From: Phycomyces nitens
Taxonomy: Eukaryota; Mucoromycota; Mucoromycetes; Mucorales; Phycomycetaceae
Direction of reading: 5' to 3'
Assembly (NCBI GenBank): GCA_022702545.1
Contig: JAHRBC010000005.1
Coordinates: 4,611,501 to 4,675,500, forward strand
Length of the DNA stretch: 64,000 bases
The translations under genes were made by a program, and so were the position numbers. Shown here one piece after another: positions 47,001 through 59,719 of this stretch. Below the pieces are notes generated by a model. It did no database searches. It was not told the DNA's origin and saw only the letters and a program-made list of their open reading frames with translations. The stretch's first letter is position 1. Each line of letters opens with the position of its first letter.

Positions 47001-50000
47001 GGCATTGAGTTCAGGAAGAACCTTGGTAATCAAGATATCATGAATACGTTCGGCTTGGTCCTTCTTTGCTACGACCTCCTTATCATCTTCAATCTCTTCA
47101 GGAACAATACCCTGGGTCTCTGCAGTATCAGCAGCATCGCGAGCAATAATCTCCTGTGCTGTCAAGTAGTCAATGCGAACCTTTTGGCGACCCATAATGT
47201 TCTTGGCTGTTTCGTCTGTTACAACCACCTGGCTAAGATCAAAGTGGAATGCTTCGAGAATACCAGTGACAATACGAACAAAGATCTTTTCCATTTCTTC
47301 CTTGCGGGAAATCATTGACAGATAGTGCTTGAGTAAGTTGTAGTAATGGTTCCAGGGAAGGAGCTTGGCGAGAGAAGAGATGGTTTTGATACACTGATGA
47401 ATCAAGTTGTGATCCATCATACGATCGCTCTCGTAAAAGAATGCTGATATAAGAGGCATGAAGATGCTGTTGATTGTAGCAGGCTTAAACGACTTGGCTT
47501 CGGCAATGTCAGCAAGACGAGCCATGGCACGCACACGACGATGGATTTGCATATGATAGACGTTGTTGAAGAAGTTGATTTCTTCATCACCATCACCCAG
47601 TAGAGGCACAAGATCGGAAAAGATTGAGAGTGTAGGGAAGGCCTTGACAGCGTTATTAAGTAGGTTGACAAACTCAACACGAACCAACTCGATGCGCTCC
47701 AGAAAGCCGGTCTTAATGGATGGGTAGATGACATGATGGACCAGAGCCATCAGCTTGCGCTTCTCTTCATCTTCTTCACGGTCCTTGGTCAAGTTGATAA
47801 AGCGAACCATACAATGCGTAGAACTTCCACGGATGGCCATCTCAGTAGGCTCGTGCATGCAGAATGCCAGTTGGTGAAGAATAGGCAGCCATTGATGGTG
47901 ATCAAATACAGCATAGAGCTCGTCACCAATCAGAGTGAGAGCATCCAGCATACGATCAAAGTCGAGTTCATCCAAACGTCTGGGGGAGTAAGAGTTAAGA
48001 TCACGCAAGACACTGCCGACCTTTTCCAGCGCAGGGTTGACTTGGACAAAGGCATCAAAGATGTCAACCAAGAGAAGGCGGTTTGCACGTGCTTGAGCAG
48101 TAGCGAACATAGGGGCTAAGTGACCATAGTAAAGATGATATACGGTCGAATCGGCTTCGAACCCAGGCACAATACGAATAAACTTGGACCAGATAGAGAG
48201 AATGTGCTCCTTGGTGCGTTCAGGGATGATACGAGTGGGCTTTCTAAGACTGGGCAACAAAAGGTTGATAATAACAGATGCCTGTTCGCCATCGTTGGTG
48301 TATGTAGCAACACGGGCCACAATCGCAATCTCACGCACAGAGTATCTGCCGCTTCCAAACTTGACATCGTCCTTTGATTGCAATAGACGGAACTGAAGAT
48401 GGCTGAGCAACAGATCCACATATGGCAATACGAGAGAATCCTTGAGGGCAGCAGCGCCATCCACTTCCATCTCGTTTTCACAATGACTTAGGACATTCTC
48501 AGTGATATCAAGGATAACCGACAATGCCTGCTCATGGAGCTTCTTGGCAGACAAGACAGAATATATCTGAGGAAGCACCTGGTCGTTGTAATCCACAAAG
48601 AAACGGACATAGTTTGCACGTTCAGACCAGACCACGAAAAGATTGAGGATTGAGGATGCATTCTGGGATGCTTCATCCTGGAGCTTGGAAAGTCTAGGAT
48701 TAATGAAAGAAGCAAACATTGCAGGCATATAAGGCTTAAAGTCAAAGTTTCCATTCAACTTGAAGAAATCGACTACACGTTTAAGAGCCAGAGCTCTGAC
48801 TTCTCTCGATCTGCTACTTTGCTCATTCTGAGTTGCGTCTTCATCAACATCCATGTCATTCGACGACCTACGATGGGCAAAGTGGATAAAATACAAGACA
48901 ACCTTGAGAAGAGTGGGCAAAAATGGCAGGAGATGAGAGCCCATTTGCTTGAGAAAATCATCGATTAGGTTGAGTGCACCAATCTGCTTTCTCCATGCGA
49001 CATTCTTCAGGATATCACCACCCTTGTCATCAAAAGCAAAGCTGACAACTTGACCGTCTTTTTCTTCAACACCTGGCAGGGCCAAGATCTCTTTAAAGGG
49101 CTCAAGAGCAAGGTCAAGGAAGTACTGGATTTCCGAATGGCGACAGCATGAGATGGCACCAAGTACAGCCTTACGGCGCGACCCCTTGTTGGTCTTTCCA
49201 GAAGATTTTCCTCCCTTACCCTGAACTAGACGACCGAAAAGAATACGCATCAGGTAAGGTGTTAGACCAGCGCGATGAGCAGGATCAATGATGGTTTGTT
49301 CTTCGTTGGCAAGCATGGATGTAAGCTCATCACGAAACTTGCTGTCGTTCAAAAGGTTACGAAGGTTATCTTGGTAAGGTGTTACGGCAGGGTCTTTCCA
49401 TGTAAACAGGCACTCGAGAGCGGCCTCTTGGAGCTTAGTGTCACCCTTTGCTAACAAATTCATCAGAATAGTATGGAGTTCAGCACTCTTGTAGACCATC
49501 CGAGGGTTGACAAAGGTAGAGAATAGTTTAAGCCAGTTGGCCATCTTTCCCTTTACGACACGACTGGTACGAGGAAGCAAGTCTAGCTTGTTGATTTCCT
49601 TGTCTTCTTCTTCGTCGTCGTCTTCATTGATTTCATCTATAGCCAAGGTACCAAACTCAACCTCTAGGAATCGGAAGAAGAGGGGCATCAGATGTCTTGA
49701 ACGCTGCTCGGTTACATTTGGAGTCTCTTTAAGAGTCATGAGAATCCAGTTGTAGTAGTTCCAGAAATCAATTTTGGGATCGTGTTGGTCGCATAACTTG
49801 ACAAACAACATAGCGTAACTGATTGAGCTCTTCTTTCCGACAATATCCCACGCCTTGTTTTCTGCGTGAATATATTTGTTGTGGTTAGGACATTCGAATG
49901 AGATGGTACCAGTCTTGGTAGCTTCACCGCTGACAGCTTCATCAGGGATAGACAGAGCATCAAGTACAGGGAGAGAGAAGCCATCACGGACCAACTTGCG

Positions 50001-52875
50001 CTCGTCGTCAAATTTGGCCAGTTCACCAAAGCACAAAGTCCAATAAAGTTCGCGGTTAATCTCTGCACAGGTCTTGAGAATCTTTCGAGCCTCCTCCCAC
50101 ATGGGTCTAAAGTTGATAGTATAGAGACCAAAACAGACACGGATCACAAAATCATCGTAAAGCTCTGGAGTACGCTTGGTGCTGATGATCAAATGGAGTC
50201 TCTGTATTAAGACGATCTTGTCACGATAATCCTTCATTGTTGGCACAATTTCTTCCATGTCTAATGCAACCTGGACAAGTTCGCATGGTTCTTCTACAGG
50301 GTGTTCAGCGTCTGTCTTCATCATTGGCTGATCGTATAAAGCCAAAAGACGTAGGGTTTCGAGGCGACTGTTTGGCTGATAGGAGTTCAGGTTGATTTTG
50401 ACAAGTTCGTATACCTCGGCAACTTTTTCAACACTGAACAGTGCCCGGTGCTCTTCCAAAGGTTGCAAGAGCTTCATATAAGCTACAAGACCACGCAGGA
50501 CAACTTCGTTCTCATTGCATATCTCTAGTGCGTTTGTAAACAGTGCCGAGTGACGTTTGGTAAGCTGTTCAAGACCATGGCCACCGTTTGAAGACACCAT
50601 ACGAGCCAAAGATTCGATTGTTAAGCCCATTAGACATTCAATAGAAAAGTTGATGTGGCCCAGAACAAATGGCACACGTGAAACTGTATTATTTTTTGCA
50701 TCTGCAGAGATGAAGCTGTGAAGGGAATCAAACACACCCAGCAGTGCAGTAAAGGTAGTCTCGAGTGGCATCTGTATCACTGGTACAAGACTAAGAATAG
50801 CAGATACGACGGGAATTATAGAAGTAGAGTTGTTCGAGTCAGTCTGTAAAAAATAACAGAAATAATAGTGTTAGTGTTAGTGTTAGTGATAAAGATTAAG
50901 ATTATGCATGGATAGGATAAGCTTACATGGGTAACATCGATCGCATTCAAGGAATCTCTCTCCTGCCTCCAGTCATGCTTCTCATTCAATATACACAGCA
51001 TATTATCCGGTAATGAACCCTTTTTGGTGGCAGGGAACCGAATGAGACCCTCTGCTGACACAGTAGAAGAGAGCATACCGGGAGTAAGGACAAGTGTATT
51101 GGAGGCCATTACTTCAGACAAGAAGAGGATCGTTTGATGTTTATGAGAGTCGAACTTGAGAGATGCATATCTAATTCAAGAAATATCGTACCCCCTTTTC
51201 CTTAGTCAACTGTGAAGAGTATACATGTGTATATATTCCATACAGAACATTTCCATTTGTATGCTTCTCTAGATCTTACCTGACAATGTATGGAAGTGCA
51301 ATCTGGGTTAAGTTGGACCACCCAAGATTAGCAAGTCCTAGGAAGAAACCATAGACCAAGGTTACATCCTCAAATGACATCAAGGACTCAAGGATCAAGC
51401 GACCTCCACTGGCAATTACTTCAATCGATCCAAAGCTCAACAGACCGGTGACGGTTCGAAGCGTCTCGATGGACAAGTATTGTGAAAAGGGTTTAGGACT
51501 TGTAAATACACGCTCGGAAATCTTCTGGACACGCTCAACCACAGCCTTGACATTTTCCACACGCGAGGATTTACGGACAGTTACTACCATTGTGAGTACC
51601 GATACAAGGACAGCGAGTGATTTTTCAGGAAGAGGGTCTTGCTTCAATGCTTGGTCGATATCTTGCAATACAAGATCCAAAATGACATTGAATCGGTTAC
51701 GATAGGCATGATGGAGCATTAATAGGGTAGTCTTGAGCAAGAGACGTTGTGAGGGGTTTTGTGGCAATTCGTCAACTGTGACATCTTCGGCAATAGTCTG
51801 GTGGAGGAGCTCTCGATAGACAGCAATTGCTCTAGAGTGCAACTGATGATCCACTTGCTGTTTTACAATAAAGTTTCAATAAATCCAATCCATAATTCTC
51901 TGGTTTCCGGAATATATAGTTATGTTTGATACCTTACCTTAACGCACTCGAAAAATAACATGGCCAAACCCTCGACATATTCTTCTGATTTATCCGCCCG
52001 CAATGAAGTAAGGATGTGTGCCACCAACTTGTGCAAATCAGCACCGCGTGCTTTACGCATCAAGAATGCAAAAGACTCGGCTGTGAAATGGCGAATGTAT
52101 GGTTTTGTTTCATGGTCTTCGCCCAAAAGTTTAGAGAGCATCCTGTTTTAAATATAAAAGAGTATCTTTAGTGTGTGTTTATGGATAATTGGTATAAAAA
52201 AGTTGACTTACGAAAAGGTATCACATAGATCAGGAGTCAATTGACGAGCCAAGAATTTAAAGAGGTAGGCGATACAATTGAATACACTCTAACCATTAAA
52301 TTATCAAGAGTGTTGAGTATCCTTGTGTCTGATTAATAAGAATGACTCACTTCAAGCAATCGGACGTCTCTGTGATAGACCAAAGGAATGATACACGCAA
52401 AGAGACGGGGGAAGTAGGGATAAAAGTCTCCTTCAAGATCTCGGGCAAGCTTGGTGATCAGATCAAGTAGACCATCGAGAGCGAGACTATCAGGTACTTT
52501 AAGATGCTTTTCGAGAATGTCAATGATCTTGTCTTTATAATAAACGATTGAGGCAAGTGTCTTGACTAATGGCGTGATCTCTCGCTCGAATGTTTGAAAA
52601 TGCTTTGTCAAGTTGAGTTCTTTCCATTGTTCAAGGCCGTCGTTAAAGAATGAGCCGTTGTCTTCGGGATCATCGTCTACCAAGCGAGATCGTCGGATTA
52701 CATCGACCTTTATCTTTTCCACTCGGGTATTAAACGATTGGAACTAATGACAATGGGTTAGTATACTTAAAAAATTCTTTTTCTTGAGTTATAAAAAAAG
52801 TGCGTAAGTATTGACCTTGAATCGCTTTGTGCCCTGGCCCGTATTGAGCTCGGAAGGCTGTGTAGTATCTTTCAT
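44014..52875 (-). CDS. UTP20: U3 snoRNP-associated HEAT-repeat protein UTP20
   Basis: Giant SSU-processome component for 18S rRNA maturation. The start is MKDTTQPSELNTGQGTKRF (52875). Five or six short 5' exons (for example FNTRVEKIKVDVIRRSRLVD at 52743-52684) lead to one exon of about 6.2 kb (about 50790-44580), then three short 3' exons ending NRDRKRTRFH and TAG (44014-44016). I estimate about 2,700 residues, in the range of human (2,785) and yeast (2,493) Utp20. Alpha-helical HEAT repeats run throughout. The motif LPWNHYYNLLKHYLSMISRK and the basic C-terminal tail AAKRKILKQQKNRDRKR are typical. Acidic inserts occur (EINEDDDEEEDKE). Divergent from the CAF120-like gene with a 567-base shared promoter. 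Confidence 0.95.
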
Positions 52876-53159
52876 GCAGAGTTGTTTGGGTTTAAAGGGT
52901 TGATATGCTGGACTATGGACAATGAATCGAAAGACTGTTAATTAGAGGGCGAAGACGGGGGAGGGACTGCGTCAAGTCAATGAGCGAATGAAGGACGTCG
53001 GCAGCAAAAAAAAAAACTAAAACCGCCACTATGCAAAAAAAAAGTGAATTTGGACAGCTCCAAAGGGGTTGACTGCTCGGCCAAGCCACTCTTTCAGAGG
53101 GGTGAGCAGTCACCTGCCTAATGTGGAAAAGGGAGAGGGGTGTGAAACCACGAGAGGGG

Positions 53160-53255
53160 TCTGAGTGGGGGGGTGGAGAAGAGAGACAGAGAGACAGAGA
53201 GAGAGAGGGAGGGGGGGAGGAAAGGGGAGGAGGAGCGGGAAGGAAGGGGACCAAG
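53160..53255 (+). repeat. GA-rich purine tract in the UTP20/CAF120-like divergent promoter
   Basis: About 95 bases almost purely A/G (gagagacagagagagagagg, gggggaggaaaggggaggag). Such tracts are often nucleosome-free or form triplex DNA; the role here is inferred. Confidence 0.7.
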
Positions 53256-53442
53256 GCAATTTTGGGATAGATTTTCTCCCTTGTCCCTCTTTCCTTCTCT
53301 TCTTTTCTAAGCATCTCATCTTATTGTTACCCTTTTTCCCTTCCTTTCTTCCAAGCTTTAGAGGTACACACTCCGAAATGCCAAGATAATAAGCAAATTA
53401 CTTATAAAAGTTCTGTAGTTCCCCTTTGACAACAACCCATTT

Positions 53443-54717
53443 ATGCCTTCTCGGGGTCTCGATAATACCAGTATGCCCAGACTAGAATCTGGAGTAGAGT
53501 CCTTGCGGATTAATGATTCAAGGGCATCATTAAACATGTCGTCAGACGATGAAACACCACTATCGAAGCGAGTAGAGAGCTCATCCAACAGACCGACAGG
53601 CTGTGTAAAGCCATCACCACCCAATATACCTGCTGCACCAAGTGATATGCAAGACATTCAGCGAGCCTTCTTATTGCTCAGCAACAAGACCTATATTGAC
53701 GGTAATATTTCTATCTGCCGTGATGGACCAGAGGCATGGCTGCCCTGGTATGCAGAACTATGTGGAACAGTCTTGTTTCTTTGGGACACGAGTGCTCATG
53801 CCCCAGTATGGCCACAATGTATTCCCATCCGAGATGCTGACATCCAAGTCCATCAACACAACGTGTTTAGCATCAACTCCGCTGACACCACCTTTCGTGT
53901 GGAGACATCCAACGGAGAGCAGTGGGTCACAGCCCTGCGTCTAGCCATTTACGAGCACAGCCTATTGCAGGGCATATATACCCGCCGCTGGATCGCTCGT
54001 TTTGATATCAAACCAACCGTCAAGCAGGAAGCACAGATACAAGCACGATGGAAGAACGAAGATTGGCAGACATATTGGGCTGTTGTCTCTGATCGCAAGG
54101 ACGAAAAGAAGCTGTTTGGCAAAAAGTCGGTTCCATTCCGTGGTCAACTAATGCTGTATGAGACCAAGAAAGCCAAGAATCCGATATTTACATTGGTCGA
54201 TGTTACAGATGCCCAGGCTATCTACACTGGACCTACCATCGATGCCCCCACCCTGCTACGAGTTCAGGGCCTCCAAAGTGACAACAGTACGCCTTCAACT
54301 GTCCTTCTCAAGACATCTTTACCTCAGGACCTCGCCCAGTGGTTTATTAGCACTGCCGATGCATTTAAGATCTATGGGCGTCCAACTCGGTTCCTTGATG
54401 ATCCCCAGGATCCAAAATCACTTAACTTTGGTGAAGGTCCTTATTGTCAAAAATCTCGTCTTTTCCTCGAAACTAATGAGGTTCCATCATCTGGGGATCA
54501 CAAATTAGCGTTTCCCAATGCACTGATTGCCAAATGGAAGCGTGAGGCTGCAAAGCCAGCATCTAACATGCTCCAAGTAGACGAACCAAATGATCGCATC
54601 ACAGGTACAGCCAACACTAGCCGAAGTTCTGTTTATAGCACAGGACGTGGATCACGTACACAGACACCAAAGCCAGTCTATGCTAGCGATGGAACCGAGG
54701 ATGATGATGACGACGAT

Positions 54718-54749
<32 letters not shown>

Positions 54750-56142
54750 TGATGACGATGTTTTGCCGGTAAAGAAAGAAAAATCAGAAAAAGTCACAAC
54801 ATCCCTCTCTCTTCCTCGTATTGTAAGCAGTGAGGACGATCTTGCAGAAAGCGTATTGGGCAGCACCACACAACTGCCCATGGTCACACCTCCAACAGAT
54901 CACGAAGAAGACGAAGACGATGAAGAGGAGGATGATAAGTCAGACTCGGATGCAGATGTTCCCAAGGCCCTGCCTTCTACTGCTATGCTTCCCAAGCGAC
55001 CAAGGCCCAAGATGGCACCTACTCAGACTAGTGTTAGTGGATCTGATAGTGAGGACGACGATGAGGATGAAGACGATGACGACAACTCGGATCAGTTGAG
55101 TGATGACAGACCTCTGCATGGTGATCCTCGACATCAACAAGACAACTATAGTCAGCAAGACTATGAAGATTGGGTCAACCCAATGGACCCTCGTATGGCA
55201 CAATATCCGTCTGATTATGGACAGCAGCCCCAGCAGCAAACATATCAACAGGGATTAATGGTCTATGGTGAAGATGAAGAAGATGGGCCAATTATCCCTC
55301 AACTAGGTGATAGATTCGCTACCCAAAACAGTCTGCTTGACATGTATAGACCAGACCATCCCACTGCTCGTGAACAGGAAGGTTATGCCCGAGCAACTGG
55401 TCAGCCTCTTATCCAACTTCCCAACAAGCAGAGTGAACCACGCGCAGGTCTCGTTGGCATGATCACCCAAATCGAACATGGTAAAAAGGAAAGAGATGCA
55501 AACAAATCGCGATACATGGATATGGAAAAGGATCGTCTTCTTGAGAGAGAACGTGAACGCTATATCCTTGAACAACGCCAAATGGCTATGCAAAACGTAA
55601 ATATCAAGAGGGTTCATTTATAATTTCAACAATTACTCATATTCTATTGCTGGATAAATAGCCACAGATGATGATGGGAATGCAAGGAATGCAACTCCCA
55701 ATGATGCCCATGATGGATCCACGCATGAGTATGATGTCAGGCATGCAAGGAATGCAAGGCATGCAGCGCATGCGCGCATGCGCGAATGCGCGAATGCGCG
55801 AATGCAAGGCATGCGCGAATGCGCGAATGCGCGAATGCAGCGAATGCGCGAATGCAACTTCCAATGATGCCCATGTTAGATCCTCGAATGAGTATGATGC
55901 CTGGCATGCAACTTCCAATGATGCCCATGTTAGACCCTAGAATGAGTATGTTGCCAGGAATGACTCCTCAACAGCAGCACATGATGATGATGCAAAATCA
56001 AGCCTCCATGTACGGCTCACCTGCTACAAGTCTTTACAACTACCCTCGCTACCCTTACGCTGCTGAAGATGAAGAAGATGAAGATGACGATGTGCCGTTA
56101 GGATCCAAGCCAGCTGATGCTCGCTCAAAGGACAGACAATAA
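53443..56142 (+). CDS. CAF120: CAF120/SKG3-like PH-domain protein, last exon frame-disrupted
   Basis: Homologue of yeast Caf120/Skg3, PH-domain proteins linked to the CCR4-NOT complex. Exon 1 (53443-55596) encodes a double PH-type region: SICRDGPEAWLPWYAELCG with VHQHNVFSINSADTTFRVET, then NEDWQTYWAVVSD. Acidic disordered tracts follow (DDDDDDEEEEEEEEEE) and a helical end, LERERERYILEQRQMAMQN. Exon 2 begins at 55668 after CCACAG and is Met-rich (GMQGMQLPMMPMMDPRMSMM). It is then broken by octamer repeats at about 55766-55856. The frame after the repeat (to TAA at 56140-56142) still reads LPMMPMLDPRMSMMPGM and an acidic, Lys/Asp-rich end. Exon 1 is secure; the C-terminus depends on repeat copy number. 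Confidence 0.75.
55766..55856 (+). repeat. Octanucleotide minisatellite GCGAATGC in coding sequence
   Basis: Six or more near-perfect GAATGCGC units, interrupted by AAGGCATGC and AGC variants. They derive from the Met-Gln-Gly (ATGCAAGGC, nine bases) coding repeat just upstream. Eight-base steps are not multiples of three. Confidence 0.9.
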
Positions 56143-56360
56143 ATGAAAAATAACTTATATGATAATGAACCCAATAATGATAATAATAAAAAAAACATAC
56201 TTTCTTAGCTAACTTATATACATTCCATTTTTCCATTTAATAACAAACAAATAAACCGCTTATACATGTTAAATTAGTTTATTTCATGGGCAATGGAAGA
56301 TGTTTAGAGAGATGAATGGAAATGCTCTTGTGGGTTATTATTATTATTATTATTATTATT

Positions 56361-58131
56361 TTAGAAAGAAACACCTTCCTGGCGCAATTCCTTTTCAATA
56401 ACTTCGATAATCAATGCAGGATCAGCACGTTCAACAGATACAACAGACTTGGGCTTGTCAAGGAGACCAATAAACTCGGTGGGCAAGACATTCTTCTCAA
56501 AGTCAAAATCGCTGTATGACTTTAGGGCGGTCTCAACAGCACCAGAGAACTTTGCAGGATGGGCAGTAGCAAGGCAGATGAGAATCTCAGGGCCTGATGG
56601 GTACAAGGCAAGGTTGTCGCGCTTAATGATCTTTTCGGCAGCAGCAACACCAACTGCTGTGTGGGGATCGAGTACGTATGACTTTTGGTTAGCAGTAGTT
56701 GGCTTGTAGAATGTACGGATAGTATCGATAGTCTAAACGCAAATCATTCCAATCATATAGTCAATACACGTGTTTTACGGCCAATGCACACCCTTAAGAC
56801 TCCCACATTGCTTTATCTTTACACATCCTGATCTTACCTGCTCATCTGTTACCATGGCAGCATCAAAAAGAGCGCGTGCCTTGAGCACAACCTCATCGTT
56901 CACCTTGAAACTTCCACTAGTCTTGAGTGCCTGCATCCAGCCAGCTACAGTCTGACCAGCCTGCTCATCAGTCTGGACTGTCTCCCGAGCAAGATACCAC
57001 AGCAGACGCTCAAAGTTGGAAGACAACAAGATATCCATGGCAGGGGACAAGGTCTCCTTTACATTGCCATCAGCACCAGTCTGCTTCTCGTAAGCATTTG
57101 TCTCAAAGAAACGGTACAAGATGTCATTAGCATTGGTGGCAACCAACAGCTTGTGTGTAGGCAGACCCATACGATGTGCGAAATAGCCAGCAAGTACATC
57201 ACCAAAGTTACCAGTAGGCACCGAGAAATGAACATTGATTGCCTCGGCTTCAGGAGAGCCAGGGACCAACTTGAGTGAACGCAACAAACCAAAGTAAGCC
57301 TGGAAGTAGTACACAGTCTGTACCAAGATACGGGCCCAGTTGATCGAATTGACAGCACCAAGATGGTGACGCTCATTGAACTCCTTGTTACCAAACAAAG
57401 TCTTGACAATGTCCTGACAATCATCAAAGGTACCCTCTACGGCCAAGTTGTGGACGTTCTTGTCGAGAACAGTTGTCATCTGGGCTTCCTGGATAGGGCT
57501 AACACGGCCATTAGGGTGGAGAATGAAGACCGACACATTCTTCTTGTTACGCAGGCCATAGATTGCAGCACTAGCAATGCATTACATAAAGTTAGTGTTT
57601 GACTCATTAATTGTCTGTAAGTATTTGCAGACTTGATATAAAATATGGTTTTTGATCTGCTTACCTGCCAGTATCACCAGATGTAGCACCAACAACTGTC
57701 AAACGATGAACCTTTCCACCGGCAGGCTCGTTGCGGTTCCGGCGCTCAAGGAAGTATTCGAATAGGTTTCCGACAAACTGGAGAGCAACATCCTTGAAGG
57801 CAAAGGTAGGGCCATGGAAAAGTTCCAAAACATACAATCCATCACGTATGTTGGCCAGAGGAGTGCGTTCTTCGTGGCGGAAAGTAGAATAACTGCGTTT
57901 GACAAGTTCTTCGAGGTCTTTGGTTGGGATTTCTGACTGATCAATATAGAGCGACAGCAAGGCAACTGCAAGCTCTTCAAAGGACTTGTTGGCCCATTCT
58001 TTGCGCCAGTTTGTGGGCAGCTGAGGGACACTGTGGGGAATGAAAAGACCACCATCAGGCGAGAGGCCAGCCATAACGGCTTCCTCGAAAGTGTATCCTT
58101 GAGCCTGTCCACGGGTAGATCTGTACTTCAT
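56361..58131 (-). CDS. THR4: Threonine synthase
   Basis: PLP enzyme converting O-phosphohomoserine to threonine, the last step of the pathway. Three exons; the first ends VVGATSGDTG and joins SAAIYGLRNKKNVSVFI. The N-terminus reads MKYRSTRGQAQGYTFEEAVM with GLSPDGGLFIP, and the PLP lysine is in GPTFAFKDVALQFVGN. Downstream motifs are FILHPNGRVSPIQEAQMTTV, NSINWARILVQTVYYFQAYF and SVPTGNFGDVLAGYFAHRMG, all characteristic of fungal Thr4. The C-terminus ends ELRQEGVSF. Length is about 510 residues. It shares the aspartate-derived amino-acid theme with methionine synthase further right. Confidence 0.96.
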
Positions 58132-58456
58132 GTTTTAAAAAAGAGAAAGAAAGAGTAAGCAGGTACAGAAATGCGATGTACTGTTTATTTTATCGCAAAA
58201 GATCCAAAGTGACTCACGTTGAATCGACGTGATTGGTTGTATTTAGACCCTATTTTTATTTTCTGTTTTGGAGAATCAAGAGAAACCTACAGAATGAGTG
58301 TACAGCTGGGTTGCGGAGAATATTTACAGACTACAACATCTTTAATTCAAACCTTTTAACAAAAGACAAAGCATGTTTTTGATTTGATTTTATTTGATTT
58401 GGTAGCCGATTGGTATTTTGAGCAATTGAAAAGTAATAATTATTAGGTATATGAAT

Positions 58457-59394
58457 TTATAATGAGGTATGTTTAGTATTAGGTGAAAATCTCTGCTTGA
58501 AGCTATTGGTAACAGCCGCCAGCTCAGGAACAGTTGCAATCTAACAATGGGTCAGAATTAGCAACTAAGCAGAGGTCCAGACTGCTACTTACATCTATTG
58601 GGCATGGAAGAGTAGATGTGGCCTGAAAGGTCGGGTGTGCGACTAGAAACAGAGCCTGTGCAGTAGCATTTATCGAGTAGGTAACCGTGATATCCTTCAT
58701 GGGGCCTCCGGTCACTCCACAGTGGTCGATAATCGTACCAAGAATAACCTTGTAGCGGTCGATCTCTGGCTTGTAGGTCATGGAAAAGGGGATGCTTTTG
58801 TTGTAATCACTTTTGATGGGCACATATTCGCTCTCCAGATAACTACTGCCGGCCACTGGCTTTCCTGGCATGGGGTAGTATGCCTGCAAACCAAATAAAT
58901 AAAATAAAGGGTTATTGACAGAGTCATAAACATGGCTTGAGAATAGGATTAACAAGTACCGTAGCATTCACATGGCTGAAATATATAGGGAATACATTTG
59001 GGTTCTTGATATTAATGACAAGATTGAAATGAATTGTAAACGAATCGTTTGTGTACGTTAAAGCTGCCGCATTTACAACTGGGTCTACGCCTGCTATAGA
59101 GAAAATTGGCGGTGTGGCAGTGTGGATGATGATTCCAATCACTATAAAAGCAATCCCAAGTGATATGATTATAAACCACAGTATGCTGGCTGCCCATGCT
59201 GGTAGACAATCTGCGCAACACAGTAACCGTAGAAGCCGGTTTCTGTTCTCCATTCGGCTTGTTTTATCAAATGTCTTTTCGTCCAAGGAGTCGTCCCGTG
59301 GCATTCCTGGCATCAGAGACAACTTGAAGTCAGAAGAGACATCACCCTTGTGAATGGACTCCTGGATTGGTTTGGATTCAGAAATACGAGCCAT
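58457..59394 (-). CDS. LEA_2/WHy-domain membrane protein
   Basis: Single-pass membrane protein. A cytosolic, Cys-rich N-terminus (MARISESKPIQESIHKGD, then LLRLLCCADCLPAW) leads into one transmembrane helix (SILWFIIISLGIAFIVIGII). The extracytosolic part has the LEA_2 fold pattern: FTIHFNLVINIKNPNVFPIY then HVNAT spliced to AYYPMPGKP. The second exon runs to TFQATSTLPCPID, and a short third exon ends in NTKHTSL. Fungal relatives are vacuolar or plasma-membrane proteins of unclear role; Tag1-type proteins also carry LEA_2 domains. Function not established. Confidence 0.7.
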
Positions 59395-59719
59395 TGGGAA
59401 AAGGGTGTAGGTAAAAGGAAGTAGGAGAAGACAACATTTATATTGATTTTTTTAATATTCCCTCGGCCTTCCTGGCTCCCCCATGGCGGTAATACTTCTG
59501 GTATTATGTATGTGCTCCAACCCCCTTGGTTTCCTGATCAAGAACATCTCGCTACATATAACAGAGGAGGAATGCATGGTCGACCAAAACTCTACAACGA
59601 CGATAAAATTTTATTCTATATTTCAAAAACTATCATGTCTATTGTTAGTATTAATATTACTCGTACTAATACTATTACTATTACTATTATTTATATGTAT
59701 ATAATATCAAATCTAATTG

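Noticed and set aside
45009..49755. Many plus-strand open frames of 60-180 codons
   Set aside because: Shadows of the single large UTP20 exon on the minus strand; no independent motifs or introns.
55766..55856. Short regular repeats that could suggest a CRISPR-like array
   Set aside because: Units are contiguous octamers with no spacers, inside a coding exon.
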